Origin: Gliomastix tumulicola
Lineage: Eukaryota > Ascomycota > Sordariomycetes > Hypocreales > Bionectriaceae
Reading direction: 5' to 3'
NCBI GenBank assembly: GCA_001599755.1
Contig: BCHX01000002.1
Location: 3,206,330 to 3,270,329 of the forward strand
DNA length: 64,000 bases
Both the position numbers and the translations under genes were made by a program. The notes under the pieces were generated by a model. That model did no database searches. It was not told the origin of the DNA and saw only the letters and a program-made list of their open reading frames with translations. Within the stretch, counting starts at the first letter, position 1, and each line of letters opens with the position of its first letter. Positions 11,360-24,458 of the stretch are shown in pieces.

Positions 11360-14137
11360 GGCTGTGAGAGGGCGAGCTGGCGGTGAATGTTCGGCACGAG
11401 ACGGGAGGAGGGGGGGGAGAGGAAAGGGTGGGAGCTGAAGATGCCAGAATAAGAAATGACGGACACGCGCTTTGTGTGCTCTGCGAAAAAAGAGGAGGGG
11501 GGAGAAGAGAATGAGGACAGGCAGGCAGGCAAGGACTAGAAATGAAGCAAGCTGTGTGCGGCTGAGGTGGCAGAACGAGCGACAACGGGATGCAGAGCGG
11601 TGCAGAGCGAAGCAGGTCTGCCTGGCCTTGCCCTGCCTCGAGGAATGGATATGGATGGTGAATTGGCTTTGCCAGACTGGAGACGGAGGTTAGACCTTAC
11701 AAGTAGCCCGAGAGGTTCCTCCCACAGGTAAAGGGCACAGTGGGCAGACAGCGAGTCCAGCGAGTACCAGGGCCCGCCGTACCCTGAGGTACCCCGGTCG
11801 CAAGTCTCAAGTACGGAGCACCCTCAGCCGTACCTGCTCGCGCTGTTCGTACTCCATACATGCACTGCAGTCCCACCAGCACCTCCCGCAGATCATCGGT
11901 GAAGCAGCTCTGGACGAAACGCTCGCGACGCGGTCAGTGGGTTCTCGTTCAGCTCAATTATCACTTGCAGCGACGAGATGGAAGATCCGGCCGGCCGTTT
12001 GTATTTTTGGTCCCTATGGCAAACTCGCCGGCCCGGACGGGACTCTCAGCAGCTTCCCTTTCCAAGGAGCTCGGCACGAATGCACTGCCAGTGGGCTGCT
12101 GCTATTTACAGGGGGTACGGGCTCCAGGGCGGGCAGTCAGCACGACATCATCGTGGAACGCAGTACATCCGCAGTACCTGGCCGCTGGTACCCCAGGAAA
12201 GGACGGAAAGGCTCCAGCAGCTGCCCTCTCAGAAAAATTATAGAACCTCGTCTTGGCCCCCCCTGTGACGGGCGCCTAGAGAACCCTTGGCATTGTCGAT
12301 TCGACCTAGCAGGTGAGGGAACATCAGACAGAAAGGTGAGTAATCGATAAATGCTGCATCAGCGATGACCGACCGACCAGGAGTGATGGTGAGCGCCGCG
12401 GGCGCCGGGTACACTGGAGGGAGTGCGTGTGCAGATGCAAGGCAATGCACTGTACGGCTACGGCTACGACTGACAGGACTTGTCTGAGCATGGGCTGGAG
12501 ATGAGGATCCCCCAACCACGGCTCCCCTTTGACGTAAGTCGGGGGGGGCGCGCAAAATAATGGACGGAGAATATGAAATTCGATAAATACGAGTCAGATC
12601 GGAGGGCTGCCCCTCCCCTCCAGCGACCAGCCTGGAACTGCATGCGAAGGGGAAGGGCATGACTCCACCGGCAAGACACTCCCAAGGGCCAAGGGGAGCC
12701 AAGGGGAGCAAGATTCCAAACCTGGTGCGATGCTGACGCCGTGTTGCCTGCTCTGGGAAGCAGCGGCAGCGCTATGCCGGGACGAGCGAGCGCCCTCGAG
12801 GCGTCCCAGCGCATGAGAAACACGAGTTGGATGGCCCCCTTGCCTGGAACAGAAAGGCCACAATGCTCCAATGCTACATACGGCATGTCTTGGGGGCCCG
12901 TTGCTCCAATTATCATCGACCGAGCTCCAACGTGTTGGTGGGTGGATGGTGTGGTCTAACTCCCCCGTCAGATCACGACAAACCCGCCTGGCGAAATGAG
13001 CCCCCAGTCGACTCGCCCTTTTAGGGCCCTCATCGCTGCCGGTGGCGCTCTCAGCTCAGGCACACTCGCGCCTGGCGTGAGCCTGAATGCCTCGCTGAGT
13101 CGGCTAGAGGGCTTGGGCCTGCACAGGAGACTCGACAGGGACAGAATTTGCCGGTAAGAGAGAGGACATCTGCGGGTCGCCCAGTCGAGGGCAGGTGAGC
13201 AGCCGCAGGAGGGCGAACAGGCAGGGTAGACTCACCGAAGGAGAGAGAGAGATTCTGCAAAAGGGCCTCTCGTATTGACCTCCTAGCGATACCGTATATG
13301 CACGCTTCTGGAACATGCAAATCTTTCGAACAGCATGCTCCACTGCCCTTCTCTCTTTTTTCTGCTCTGTGCTGGATGTCCGGTTTTTATCTCCCTGCGC
13401 AAAATAGCGCCGCTCTGCGTTCCTGGTTCGTGTTGGATGCTTCTGCAAGGCGGCGGCTTGGCTGCCTATCCTTCTCGTATAGAGCCCACTCCCGGACTCT
13501 TGGCCTTCGCTGCGCCTGGTTTTTCCGGCCCCGTGCCAGCGCAAGAATAGGCGGGCTTGCTATCCGAATCCCGGGTCGAGGCTCTGCCGGCCGTCACCAT
13601 CCTGGAGACAGCTTGGGAACACGATGACGGGAGGGGAGTTTTATACACTCGTAGGGCTGAGGTGGCAGCAATCGGGCTGCAGACCTCCGTGCTTGCAGTC
13701 GAGCAGTGACACATTGGCACAAATGTCGTATGCGATCACCAGGGTTGCACTAGATGTGCGAGTTGCTGGCTATATTCCGTCAGCATCGTCGGCCTTTTTT
13801 AGAGATGCAAGCACTATAGGGTAGCACCACCCAAAACAACTGGTACTGGAAGGCATCATCACCAACAGCTTCATCGAATAGGACCGGAGACTGTATCTGG
13901 CAGCTCGGGGGGAAAAACCTGGAACGGCGCCGTAGCTAGCATGGCCATATTACCGCCGATGATCTATTGTCATGACGACATGGCATTCCAGCATGAATGA
14001 GGGTGAGCTTGATCGTATCTGTGGTGGTTGTTTAAGTCGGTCGACCCGACAACGGGATAAAATGGTGGCATAATCGTCCGGTCTAGCCCAGCCTGGGTGG
14101 CAGATCGTGTTTTCGAAAAGGGGGCCTGGTCGTATCA

Positions 14138-14173
14138 AGCTGAGGTAGCTGGTACTTGGGCTCTACCTCAGCT
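14138..14173. repeat. Perfect inverted repeat, 11-bp arms and 14-nt loop
   Basis: Arms AGCTGAGGTAG (14138-14148) and CTACCTCAGCT (14163-14173) are exact reverse complements. The element lies about 1.3 kb upstream of the chitin synthase start codon. It could form a hairpin or serve as a dyad binding site; neither can be decided here. Confidence 0.8.
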
Positions 14174-15143
14174 GCCATCTGCACCAATGAGAGCCTCGCC
14201 TTTCTGGGGCTTACCCGTCCGTAGTGGACGTGATGTCGTGCTAGCAGCTAGCGTCAGGGGTTGAGCTGCGCCGGAGCATTCAACAGAACCGCTCGCCAAA
14301 AGTAAAATTCTCACCCTCCAGCAGTGATTCTTCCCGCTGGTGGGCCCCCTTCCCTCCACTCCAGCTGCTGGAGGCGTCCAAGTACCCCAGAAGTACAGGT
14401 ACGGCTGTGCCACTGTCCACATGCCCAAACATTGCAGGCAAACCGCCAGCAGCAGTCTGTCCAGCCAGCCCTTCCCTGCTCAGGCTCCCGTTGCCATTGA
14501 CCATCACCACTCGTTGTTAGAGGGGCTGCCCGTCTTTCGTTACCCTCGATCTTACTTCTGCATGCCTCGCATGGTTCTCGCTCGTTCAGCCGTGTATTTG
14601 TGTCTTGACTCTTAATCCGCCCTGCCCGGTGTCTTTATTAATAATTCTGGGTGTGTCTTGGTCTGCGACAGTCCAGGCCTCGCCGAAACGAGTCGACGCC
14701 CTCCGAAGCCCTCGAACGAATTTGACGACGACGCCGACCGTCTCCAGCCCGCCAAAGACTGGTCAGACATCTCGGACATCTCTCACTCGCTGCTCATATT
14801 GGCACGCCGCAACCACCGGTCGCACACCACGTCCGCGGAACGCAGAATAACGGCCTCGTGAAACATCCCCTTCCGAGCCTCGAGGCGCCTGGTGTAGCCA
14901 GACCGACACCTCGCTTGATACACCGGAATCAGTCGTCGCCTTTTATCACACAGGCCTGACTCGACTTCAGGCCCGAGAGCCTGCTTCGTGGCAGTCTTGC
15001 GATAGCGTCTGCCAACTTTTGGACGTTTTGCGTCGGCCGGTCGAATTGGAGGACGGCTGACAGGGATCACCGCATTAACGGGCCATTCGTATCATAACAA
15101 GTTGATCGACAGCCAAACAGTGTCTGTGAGCACAGCTGGAAGG

Positions 15144-15283
15144 GTAAGTCGAGCCGTTGTTTCCTTGCTATTCGTCTCCCCCCTCGCCGCTGCGTGCCTT
15201 TCTCGAGTCTGGATGCCGTCTTGCTTTGGTCGCTCTTTTGCATCAAAATCCCTGCACCGCTCTGCGACCACTTTTAATTGCAG
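15144..15283 (+). other. Possible 5' UTR intron of the chitin synthase gene
   Basis: A strong GTAAGT donor at 15144 pairs with a pyrimidine-rich TTTTAATTGCAG acceptor ending at 15283, upstream of the ATG at 15470. No coding capacity depends on it. This is inferred from splice consensus alone. Confidence 0.35.
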
Positions 15284-15469
15284 CTCCGCCGATCTGAATC
15301 GGGCGGCCTGTCCAGCTGTCTCGCGCTGGGATCGTGGCCCTCTCCCCCCCTTGGATATCCACTCCCCAAGTTGCTCTGCCCTCGCAATTCCTTTTCGTGT
15401 TTCCCTCGCTGCGCACGGGTGGGCGAAATCTCGTGTGTTTTCGAAGCTGACATTCCCTCCCCCAGAGCA

Positions 15470-18400
15470 ATGTCCCTCCCACAGAGGCCAGGCGCCACCC
15501 CATCCCACAACGAACGACACGCGTACCGAAGCTCCCCGTCCCGTCGAAACCGCCCTGCGGATGTCGAGACCGGTTCCTATCGCCCAGTAGCCGGTGCAGG
15601 ACAGCATGAACGTGGGAAATCTGCCTCCTCCTACGCCGAGACCATTCAATACCCTAACGCCAACACAGAGAGTATGCCTCTGTCGCCCATGGGGCCCCCC
15701 GACCAGTCGAGGCTGCCCGCCTCGGAGCAGCAGCCCTTCACGCGCAAGAGGAGTCTGATCCGCCCCGAGCGGAACAGGATTGGCAAGGACCATGCCAATT
15801 ACCACTACCACAAGCATGCCGCCAACATGACGGTCCTGCCGTCGTCGACGGGCAACGATCCGTTGCTGGAGGAGCTGGAAAACTCGACCGAGCGCTCGGG
15901 CGGCTCGCAGACAAACACATTCTCGGAGAACTCGCCCCCTCGCGCCAACAGGCCTCGCAGATCGAGCCACAGCCACGACGAGAAGAACGCGGCCCATGCC
16001 AAGACGCGCCCCAGACGGAGCAAGTCGGGCAAGGTGGCCAAGGACGCGAAGAGGGAGTCAAAACGCAGGAGTAGGACCAAGGTGGTCGAGGAGCAGATCA
16101 GCCCGCCCAGTTTCTGGAACGTCTACTGCGCCATCATCACGTTCTGGTGTCCCGACTTTGTGCTCAAGTGCCTCGGCTGGCCTACCCGAGCGCAGAGGCG
16201 AGCGTGGCGTGAGAAGATGGGTCTGATCAGTATCATTCTCGCCATTATGACGGTGGTGGGTTTCCTCACATTCGGTTTCACACAGGTGGTCTGCGGTACG
16301 CCTCCGGAGCGTCTTCGTGTCAACGAAGTCGGAGGAGGCTACATGATTTTCCACGGTGTCGCCTACAACATGGTCAACTCTCGTCATCCGGCGGCCGAAG
16401 GCATGCCGATGAGGCTGGACGGCGAGCAGCCGAATATCCTCTACGATCTGCCCATCAAGTACGGTGGCATGGACGGGAGCTTCCACTTCCAGAACGTCAA
16501 CGGTGCCTGCAAGAACCTCATCACTCGCACCTCCAACTCCGACATCCCCACCAACGACCAGGGCGATCTTGCGTGGTACTTCCCGTGCAAGGCATTCAAG
16601 CAGGATGGCTCGACCGAGTCGAACACCACCGAGGAATACTACACTGGGTATGGTTGCCACACCACGACGCTCTCTCGTGACGCCTTCTACCTTGATCTTC
16701 GCGGTGCCGCAGACGTCTACTTTAAGTGGGATGACATCAAGAACACGACTCGAAACCTGATGGTGTACTCGGGCAACGTGCTCGACCTCAACCTGCTCAA
16801 CTGGTTCGACGAGGACCAGGTGTCGATCCCCCAGGTGTTCAAGGATTTGAGAAACCGTAACTCGGATCTCAACAGGGCTGTTCACGGGCGCGATGTCACA
16901 CGCATGTTCCAGTCGTCCCAGACGGACAAGGACATGGCTCGCTGCTTCGAGGAGCTCATCAAGGTCGGCTCTGTCGATACGGAGACTGTGGGCTGCATTG
17001 CATCCAAGGTGGTTTTGTACTGCGCCCTGATTCTCATTCTCGGCCTCGTCGGAACCAGGTTCGCTCTCGCGTTGCTGTTCCAGTGGTTCATCAGCCGCAA
17101 GTACGCGGCAGACAAGACTTCCCAGAGCTCTGATCGCAGGAAGCGTGCCCAGCAGATCGAGGACTGGTCTGAGGATATCTACCGTGCCCCCGCCAGGCTC
17201 CCTGGCGATGTTGGCAGCACCGTCGTCGGCTCTGGCTCCGCCTCTGACAGGATGAGCAAGCGCAACTCGTTCCTGCCCACGACCTCTCGTTTCTCTGCTG
17301 CCTATGGTGTTGAGATGAACGGGCGCCGTGGTCCCACGACCATGGGCAGCCAGGCCGCCTCAAGCCAGCTCCTCCAGCCCGGATCCGTGTACAAGCAGAG
17401 CAACGACAGCCGGGCCAGCTTCCTTCGCGCCGACCCGTACTCTACTAGTGGACAGACCTCGGACGGTCCCGGCCCTGCTGGCTTCATCCACGATGCCGTT
17501 GTTCCTCAGCCGCCGTCTGACTGGATGCCTTTCGGGTTTCCGCTCGCCCACACCATGAACCTGGTCACTGCCTACTCGGAAGGTGCAGAAGGTATGCGGA
17601 CAACACTTGACTCGATTGCCATGACGGATTATCCCAACAGCCACAAGGTCATCGTCGTCATATGTGACGGCCTGATCAAGGGTAAGGGAGAGGCCAAGTC
17701 CACGCCTGACGTCTGCCTGAGCATGCTCAAAGACCACACGACGCCCCCTGAGATGGTCGAGCCCTTCTCGTACGTCGCCGTGGCCAGTGGCTCGAAGCGT
17801 CACAACATGGCCCAGGTCTACTGCGGATTCTACGACTACGGTGCCAACTCGGCGATTCCCCTCGACAAGCAGCAGCGCGTGCCCATGATGGTCATCGTGA
17901 AGTGCGGAACGCCCGACGAGGCCAAGGGCGGCAAGCCCGGTAACCGTGGTAAGCGAGACAGTCAGATCATCCTCATGTCGTTCCTGCAGAAGGTCATGTT
18001 CGACGAGCGCATGACTGAGCTTGAGTACGAGATGTTCAACGGCCTCTGGAAGATCACTGGTATCTCACCCGACTACTACGAGATTCTGCTCATGGTCGAC
18101 GCCGATACCAAGGTCTTCCCCGACTCTCTCACTCACATGGTCTCTGCCATGGTCAAGGACCCCGAGATCATGGGTCTCTGCGGCGAGACCAAGATTGCCA
18201 ACAAGCGCGACAGCTGGGTGACAGCTATCCAGGTCTTCGAATACTTCATCTCGCATCATCTGGCCAAGGCTTTCGAGTCTGTCTTCGGTGGTGTCACTTG
18301 CTTGCCCGGTTGTTTCTGCATGTACCGCATCAAGGCGCCCAAGGGCGGCCAGAACTACTGGGTTCCTATCCTCGCCAACCCCGACATTGTCGAGCACTAC

Positions 18401-19271
18401 TCGGAGAACGTGGTCGAGACGCTGCACGAGAAGAACCTGTACCTCCTCGGTGAGGATCGTTACCTGACGACGCTCATGCTCCGCACGTTCCCCAAGAGAA
18501 AACAGGTCTTCATCCCCCAGGCCGTGTGCAAGACGACTGTACCCGACAAGTTCATGGTCCTGCTCTCGCAGCGTCGTCGGTGGATCAACTCGACCATCCA
18601 CAACCTCATGGAGCTGGTTCTTGTCCGTGATCTCTGCGGTACTTTCTGCTTCAGCATGCAGTTCGTTGTCTTCATCGAGCTCATCGGTACTCTGGTTCTG
18701 CCTGCTGCCATTGCGTTCACTTTCTATGTTGGTAGGTTTTTCTCACCCCACGTTTCGCCCGCCCTTGGCATCCATCCACTAACATCATCTTCCAGTCATC
18801 ACATCAATCACCTCTCCGGAAGTGCAGGTCATCCCTCTCATCCTCCTAGGCCTGATCCTGGGTCTCCCCGGTCTCCTCATCATCGTCACCGCCCACTCCC
18901 CTTCGTACATGATCTGGATGTTCATCTACCTCCTGTCGCTCCCCATCTGGAACTTCGTCCTCCCGACCTACGCCTTCTGGAAGTTCGACGACTTCTCCTG
19001 GGGCGACACGCGCAAGACGGCCGGCGAGAAGACCAAGAAGGCCGGCCTCGAGTACGAGGGCGAGTTCGACAGCAGCAAGATCACCATGAAGCGCTGGGCC
19101 GAGTTCGAGCGCGAGAAGCGCATCAAGGCACCCTACTGGAGCTCCAAGGAGAACATGGTCGGCGGTGGTGGTGGTGGCGGCGGCAACGGCAACGGCAACG
19201 GCAACTGGGCCATGCCGCCGCCGCCTAGTCATCACTACGACGATGCGTACTCGTCGGACGCGAGGGAATGA
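15470..19271 (+). CDS. Chitin synthase, class IV (Chs3 type)
   Basis: A plasma-membrane glycosyltransferase that polymerises UDP-GlcNAc into chitin. Exon 1 is 15470-18731 and exon 2 is 18796-19271 (1245 residues, normal for class IV). The intron splits the last membrane cluster and restores FTFYVVITSITSPEVQVIP. The N-terminal ~230 residues are basic and disordered. A first membrane segment lies at about 250-272, followed by a divergent cytochrome-b5-like region (PPERLRVNEVGGGYMIFHG) and a second segment near 510-535. The GT2 catalytic region has DADTKVFP (about 877), GEDRYL (Glu about 995) and QRRRWINST (Gln about 1034), the hallmarks of processive chitin synthases. Three or more C-terminal membrane segments follow. 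The tail holds a Gly/Asn run encoded by GGN/AAC repeats. The start was chosen because MSLPQRPG begins the family-like N-terminus, although the frame is open 64 codons further upstream. It is divergent from its likely activator gene. Confidence 0.95.
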
Positions 19272-20259
19272 GTGGGAGGTGTGTATACACAAATCAAGCA
19301 ATAACTTATGGGATAAGGGTCTTGCGGAGTCTGTTGTTATTGTTATCATCCTCCTTTTTTGTGTTTGCTGTATTCGATCGTTTTTTCCGCCTGTTTTCCT
19401 TTCTTTTGATGCTTCTCCCTCGATTTCGTCCGTTTCGGGAGTAGTAGGTTGGACTGGTTACTACTGGTTCCTGGTTTCTTACAATCTTTCCTCTCATCCT
19501 GACAGAGATTAGTCGAAGGGACATGCTGGGTGAAGGGGAGAAAGAAAAAAAAACGGTATCCGGAACGACGACTGTTTCTTTTTTTTTATTTTCTGTTATT
19601 TTCGCTTTACACCGACGGCCGTTCTCCCCAAGTAATAGCTAGCGCCTTGTCGTATATAGAATAACACGGGGCTTTCTCCCCCCGGCATCATGATACTAAT
19701 GTCAAGTCATCCATCATCATCATTCTGACTCCGTCATGTCCGGTCTGTGAATCACCCTAGTATGTAATATTGCCTCGTTGCAATATGAAACACGTGCTCC
19801 CTGTCCTTAACCTGCGTCTCTACTTGCATCTCCTAGCGTGTGAGTGACACTTTTACGACCACATGTTGCCGCTACAGAGTATGATGTTACACACAGAGTA
19901 GAAGGTCAATGTGTTGAAAGTAAACACTCAAGTTCATTTTGGGGGAGCAAATGCCAAATAGTGCGTTTTGTTTATGGTATTATATATATCATGTTTCATG
20001 CGCTCGCCGGCTGTACACGATTCTCACAACCCGGAAAAAGGAGAGACAAGGATTAACAAGGGAAAAAAAAAAAAAAACACCCTGTAAACAGGAAAACAAG
20101 AGTCATCTCTCCAAAGCAATGCCGTCATTTCTCATTAGGGAAAAACATTGAAAAGGAAGAAGAAAAATAAATAAGAGAAGAACGCGGGGCGAGGGGGGGG
20201 GAGAAGAGCCGCCTTGAAACAGAAACAGAGACAAGTTGTCAATGGACGGACGGACACCT
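19272..20259. other. Intergenic, convergent 3' regions
   Basis: The stretch between the chitin synthase and polo kinase stop codons. It contains T- and A-runs (for example 19565-19600 and 20060-20080) and no gene-like frame. It is probably 3' UTR from both sides. Confidence 0.65.
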
Positions 20260-23200
20260 CTATCTCTTGGAGCTCTCAGCCTCGTCCCCGAGCTCCCAGG
20301 GCCGTCGGGGATCGACAAAGGTCGAGATACGCTGATCTCCCCACCGCGCGCCGACCGTGACCCAGACGTGCTTCTGAGGCGTGATGGGCGTGAGCAGCTC
20401 GCGGTAGCCCGTCCAGCGGAGGCGCGTCTCCCTGCTCATGGAGCTGTTGCCGAGGCCGCCGTTGGACACCCACTCCTTGACGACGTTCTTGATGAACTCG
20501 ATCTTGCGGCGGAAGTCGTTGGCGGCCGGGATGCCCTGCAGCTCCGGGTCGATCTCGGGACGCTTGCGGGTTGTTGCCGTCGCCGTCCTCGTCGACCGAC
20601 TGATGGGCTTCGACTGAAAGTTCAGCAGCGTCTGGAGGGGGTAGGACAGCATCGCGCGGTCGTCGAGGGCGGCGGCGCCGATGGTGCCCTGGGAGGCGAG
20701 CTGTTCTGCTGCGTCCTGGGGCAGGTGCCAGAAGTGACACCAGGTGCCTGTGGCATCCAGGACGATCTTGGTGTGATCGGGGAAGTTGAACTGTTAAGGT
20801 AGGTTAGTATCACTCCCATATAGCTGGTTATATATACCCTGCTTACCTGAAGATGCCCATCGCAGTACACCCAACATCCCACGTCGCCGAATCTCTGGTA
20901 AAACGTCACCAGCTCTGCCGGCGTCCCCTTTGCCCCTGGCGACATGTTGCCCGTCGACTCGAGCTCCTCGATGGGAGTGGCCTCGTCTCTGCCGTAGGCA
21001 ATCATGTAGTTGGCAAACTTCTTCCACAGAATGATTCTCTCACGCTTGCGGTGCTGGTAGATGTCCTTGCCGGGGTTCATCTTGCCTGCGGTTCCGTCAT
21101 CGTTGATCGAGACGCGGAAGTGCTCAGGCGAGACCTTGACTTCTGCCAGACCCGACTCGCCGTTGTTCTCGAAGAACTTGATGGGCTCCGTCATGGGGAC
21201 TGGCTGGTTCCTGTCCTCGTACGACTCGTCTAATCGTCGTAGAATGTGGCGCTCTGCACCGCGGATAAAGACACCCGCAGAGGGGAGCATGGCTGTCTTG
21301 CTTCCATCTGTCGTAGGGATGTCGCGGAGGATGCAGCCCACGCTTCCGTCGTTCAAGATGTACCCCAAACCAAACTTGTTCGTGTAGTCGACCCATTTCA
21401 CGACGACATGGGGATGAGGAGGCGTCGCTGTCTTGGAGGAGATGATGGCCATAGTGCGCGAGTTCAAGGCTCGCTCTAGCTCTGCCTGGAGCCGCTGTAG
21501 TCGGGCGAGGATCATATCAGGCTTGGTGCCTGACATCGCCTCGGCCTTCTCTGAGGGGCTGAAGAGCGATGTCGTCCTTGCGCTTGTCGAGTTCTGTCGC
21601 TGGTGGGAGGGCCGAGACGAGGAGGTCGCCGCCGCCACTCTCTCGCTCACCTGGATCTTGCCTTCGGACTTGCTCATCGTTAATGATGATGTCGGCTGAG
21701 GCGTCTCGCTCGGAGCTCTCGTGTGACTTGGTAACGATACAGGCTTTGACTCCTTGGATGGCGCTTCCCGGGGCAGCTCCTTGCGAACCCGCGGTCGCGT
21801 GCTCTGAGAAGTTGATAGCACGGCTTCTGAAGCCGAACCTCTCAGCCCAACCGTGCCAGCGGTACCCGAGCTCGTCGGAATAGCTGCCGGCCTGCCCTGT
21901 GCCCTCTGCTGGGCAGCAAAGCTCTGTGGCGGCTGGCGCAACAGGCCGGTAGGAGCCCTTTGCGACGCGGATAGTGTATCGTCTGTCGAGCTTGAAGAAG
22001 CAGCCAGTGCTGCTACCTGCCTAGCCCTGGCCTCTTTCTGCTCGGCCAGCCACTCATCGAATGGCCGATAAACGATGTCATCCGCCAGTGGGATCATCGG
22101 CGTCATCCCGGCCTTCTCCTCGGCGGCCATCTCCTTCCATATCGGCGTGGTCTTAACCTTGCTCCCACTTTCGGATCCTACACAGCAATCGCGGTACATG
22201 ACGGCCAGGTTCCTCTGAGACTCGACCTGAGTAGATCCGCTGACTTGATTCAGGTAAAACTCCTGGCGTTCTGGCGCCACTTCGCGAAGCAGAGGGGTCA
22301 TCTCGGCTTCTGAAGGCATGTATCCCGAGAAGAAGAAGGGATGTTGGACGATGACGTCCGGGTCTGGCCGGAGATCCGCCTCTGTCAGCATGGTAGAGAC
22401 CAGGTCCTTAGCCTCCTGGCTGATGTACTTCTGAGCCGAGTCCACGGTTGGCCATTCATAGTCTCTCTCCTTCGCCCGTCGGTAGATCTCGTCCGTAGTC
22501 GAAGATTGGAACGGTGGTTTCGAAGTGAGCATTGCGAACCTGTACATCAGGGATTAGTCCAGGTCAAACAAAATAGCCAGAGATTGTATCATCACTCACA
22601 CAATAATACCCAAGCTCCAAATGTCGACCATATGATCGTGACCGTGCTTGCCCTTTTCTAGAATCTCGGGGGCAATGTAGTTGGGCGTCCCACAAAGAGT
22701 TGTGCGGCGAATGGTCTGCATATCTCTCCCTGTGACCAGCAAAGCAGCCAAGCCGAAATCTCCAATCTTGGCGTTCATCTGCGAGTCCAAGAAGATGTTG
22801 CCCATCTTCAGATCACGGTGGATGATCCCCTTCCCGTGCATATACTTGATCGCACCAGCAACCTGGACGGAATAGAATCGCACCTCGGCCTCCGTCAGGC
22901 CTTTTCGTCGCTTGACCATGTCCATGAGCGAGCCATTGGGGCAGAGTTCGAGAACTAGATATGTGCAGTTGTCGAACGAGAAGGCCCGAAAGAACTGGAC
23001 GACGTTCTTGTGCCTCATTTTGGAGTGAATCTGAAGCTCAGTTTGGAACTACTCCCATTGTTAGTCAGTACGAGTACGTGTCTTGGGAGGGCGGTTGAGA
23101 GCAGACGGACCTTTTGCTCCATCTTCGCAGGCATGTGGCTCTTCACGATCTTGAGCGCAAACTTCTTCCTCGTCGGCACCAGCTGGCCCTCATAGCAAAT

Positions 23201-23446
23201 GGCGAACCCTCCCTTGCCCAGGAGCTTGCTCATCTGGTACAGGGCGCCATCTGGTCGGTCGGCGCTCGTGGGCTCCTGCACTTCGGCCGGCGGCGGCGGG
23301 GGGTGCTCCTTGTTCTTCTGGGCCTTTACCTGCGCGGCCGTCTTCGCCTTGAGCTCTGCTGCTTTCGGCATCCTTCGAGCGTTGGCATCACGGGGTGACA
23401 GGGCCTCAGCATCAATAGCGCCTCTACCAGCCAGCCTGTGAGCCAT
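20260..23446 (-). CDS. CDC5: Polo-like kinase (Cdc5/Plo1 family)
   Basis: A mitotic Ser/Thr kinase controlling spindle assembly, mitotic exit and cytokinesis. It has four exons, 23446-23111, 23048-22600, 22539-20847 and 20790-20260 (1002 residues), all with consensus splice sites. The kinase domain spans about 72-325: the glycine loop GKGGFAICYEG is the polo-type form, with FALKIVKS, HRDLKMGN, DFGLAA and the activation segment RRTTLCGTPNYIAPE carrying the Thr equivalent to human PLK1 T210. A ~300-residue Ser/Thr/Pro-rich linker follows. Polo box 1 begins near 637 (KWVDYTNKFGLGYILNDGS), and polo box 2 is spread over exons 3-4 (GCWVYCDGHLQ/FNFPDHTKIV), with a phase-0 intron between. A long C-terminal extension follows polo box 2. 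OPA3 lies divergently on the other side of a ~1-kb spacer. Confidence 0.95.
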
Positions 23447-24458
23447 AAGGCGCGACAGTACGGGCTCTCTGCCGGTCCACGGTCGGAATCGGAGGTCGTA
23501 GGTTGTTCGAAGCTAGGGCGGTAACGTGCGTGTATCGGTTCGCTTGGACGATTTCAAGGACAGGCAATGCTGCAATCGTGGTAGTTAGCAGCTGTCTGGG
23601 AATAGCGGCCGACGACATCGCGTTTCAGTCGGGTAGTCGGCGCATGATATGTTTCTTGCTAGATGCCGATGCATGCTCGAATCGTGAAGAAACGGGGGGC
23701 CAAACCTACACCTTGAAGTCAAGGACCCTTGAAAGTCAGTATTCGGACTGGGCGATGCGAAATAGCGTCGACGAAGGGACAATAGGAGCGTCAGGCAGAG
23801 TAGAGTTGAAGCTCGACAATCTGCAGAAAAGAAATGCTAGACCAAACAGCTAAAAGAAATTCGGACTGTCGCTGTCCATATTCAGGATATGCCCCGAGTT
23901 GGTCAAGTTGCTTGCATGACTTTCTGTCGACCTGGCGTTTGATTTGTGTACTTTTTGGAAGACGGTTGCCCTGGACAACGAGCTGTCCCACATCGCGACT
24001 TGTAGTGATACCCTGTTGTCCTGGTGTTTATTGCTGCCGTCCGAGGTATAGAGACGGCGGCCCCACCATCTTCCTCTAGCCTTATTCGGCAAGCACCTCA
24101 ATTACAGTACTACTTCTACAGTGTGACACTGTACGGACTTTGGTCGAGGACTGACCGGCGATTGTAAGCCGATACGGAAGAACGGCATTAACCTCAGGGC
24201 AAGCTAGCAGCTCCGGCATAATTCGAGTGGGATAGCCTCTGCCAACTGGCAAGGCCCTTGACCTACGATGGCATCATCCTCAATCTTATAACATACGACC
24301 GCCGCGACCGGACAGTCCTTACCTGGCGAACGACACCGCGACTTGTCGACTTCCCGAGCTCCTTGGGGCATCTTGCGCGAGCCTCCCACGACACCGGTTA
24401 GAGCTTCCGATCAGGGTCTTGGCTGTCCCGGGGCTGACGAACCGACTCGTCGACCATA
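23447..24458. other. Divergent promoter region, polo kinase / OPA3
   Basis: About 1 kb without a supported gene. Small frames are present on both strands but none has a family match or a splice-consistent continuation. It is presumed to hold both promoters and 5' UTRs. Confidence 0.6.

Larger units (their letters stand above)
11360..15469. other. 4.1-kb divergent spacer between the chitin synthase activator and chitin synthase
   Basis: No convincing coding sequence was found on either strand. The largest frames (for example 13104-13544 minus) have no recognisable features. The stretch carries many short GGTACC/TACCT-like motifs, especially 11750-12200 and 14380-14410, a perfect hairpin-forming inverted repeat at 14138-14173, and a likely 5' UTR intron of the chitin synthase gene (15144-15283). 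It should hold the promoters of both genes. Confidence 0.6.

Noticed and set aside
13104..13544. 146-codon minus frame in the chitin gene spacer
   Set aside because: No family resemblance, no splice-consistent continuation, biased composition.
15092..15997. 301-codon minus frame over the chitin synthase 5' end
   Set aside because: Antisense shadow of the basic N-terminus and leader of the chitin synthase; no recognisable domain.
16058..16885. 275-codon minus frame inside the chitin synthase gene
   Set aside because: Antisense to the conserved cytochrome-b5-like and membrane region; composition typical of a shadow frame.
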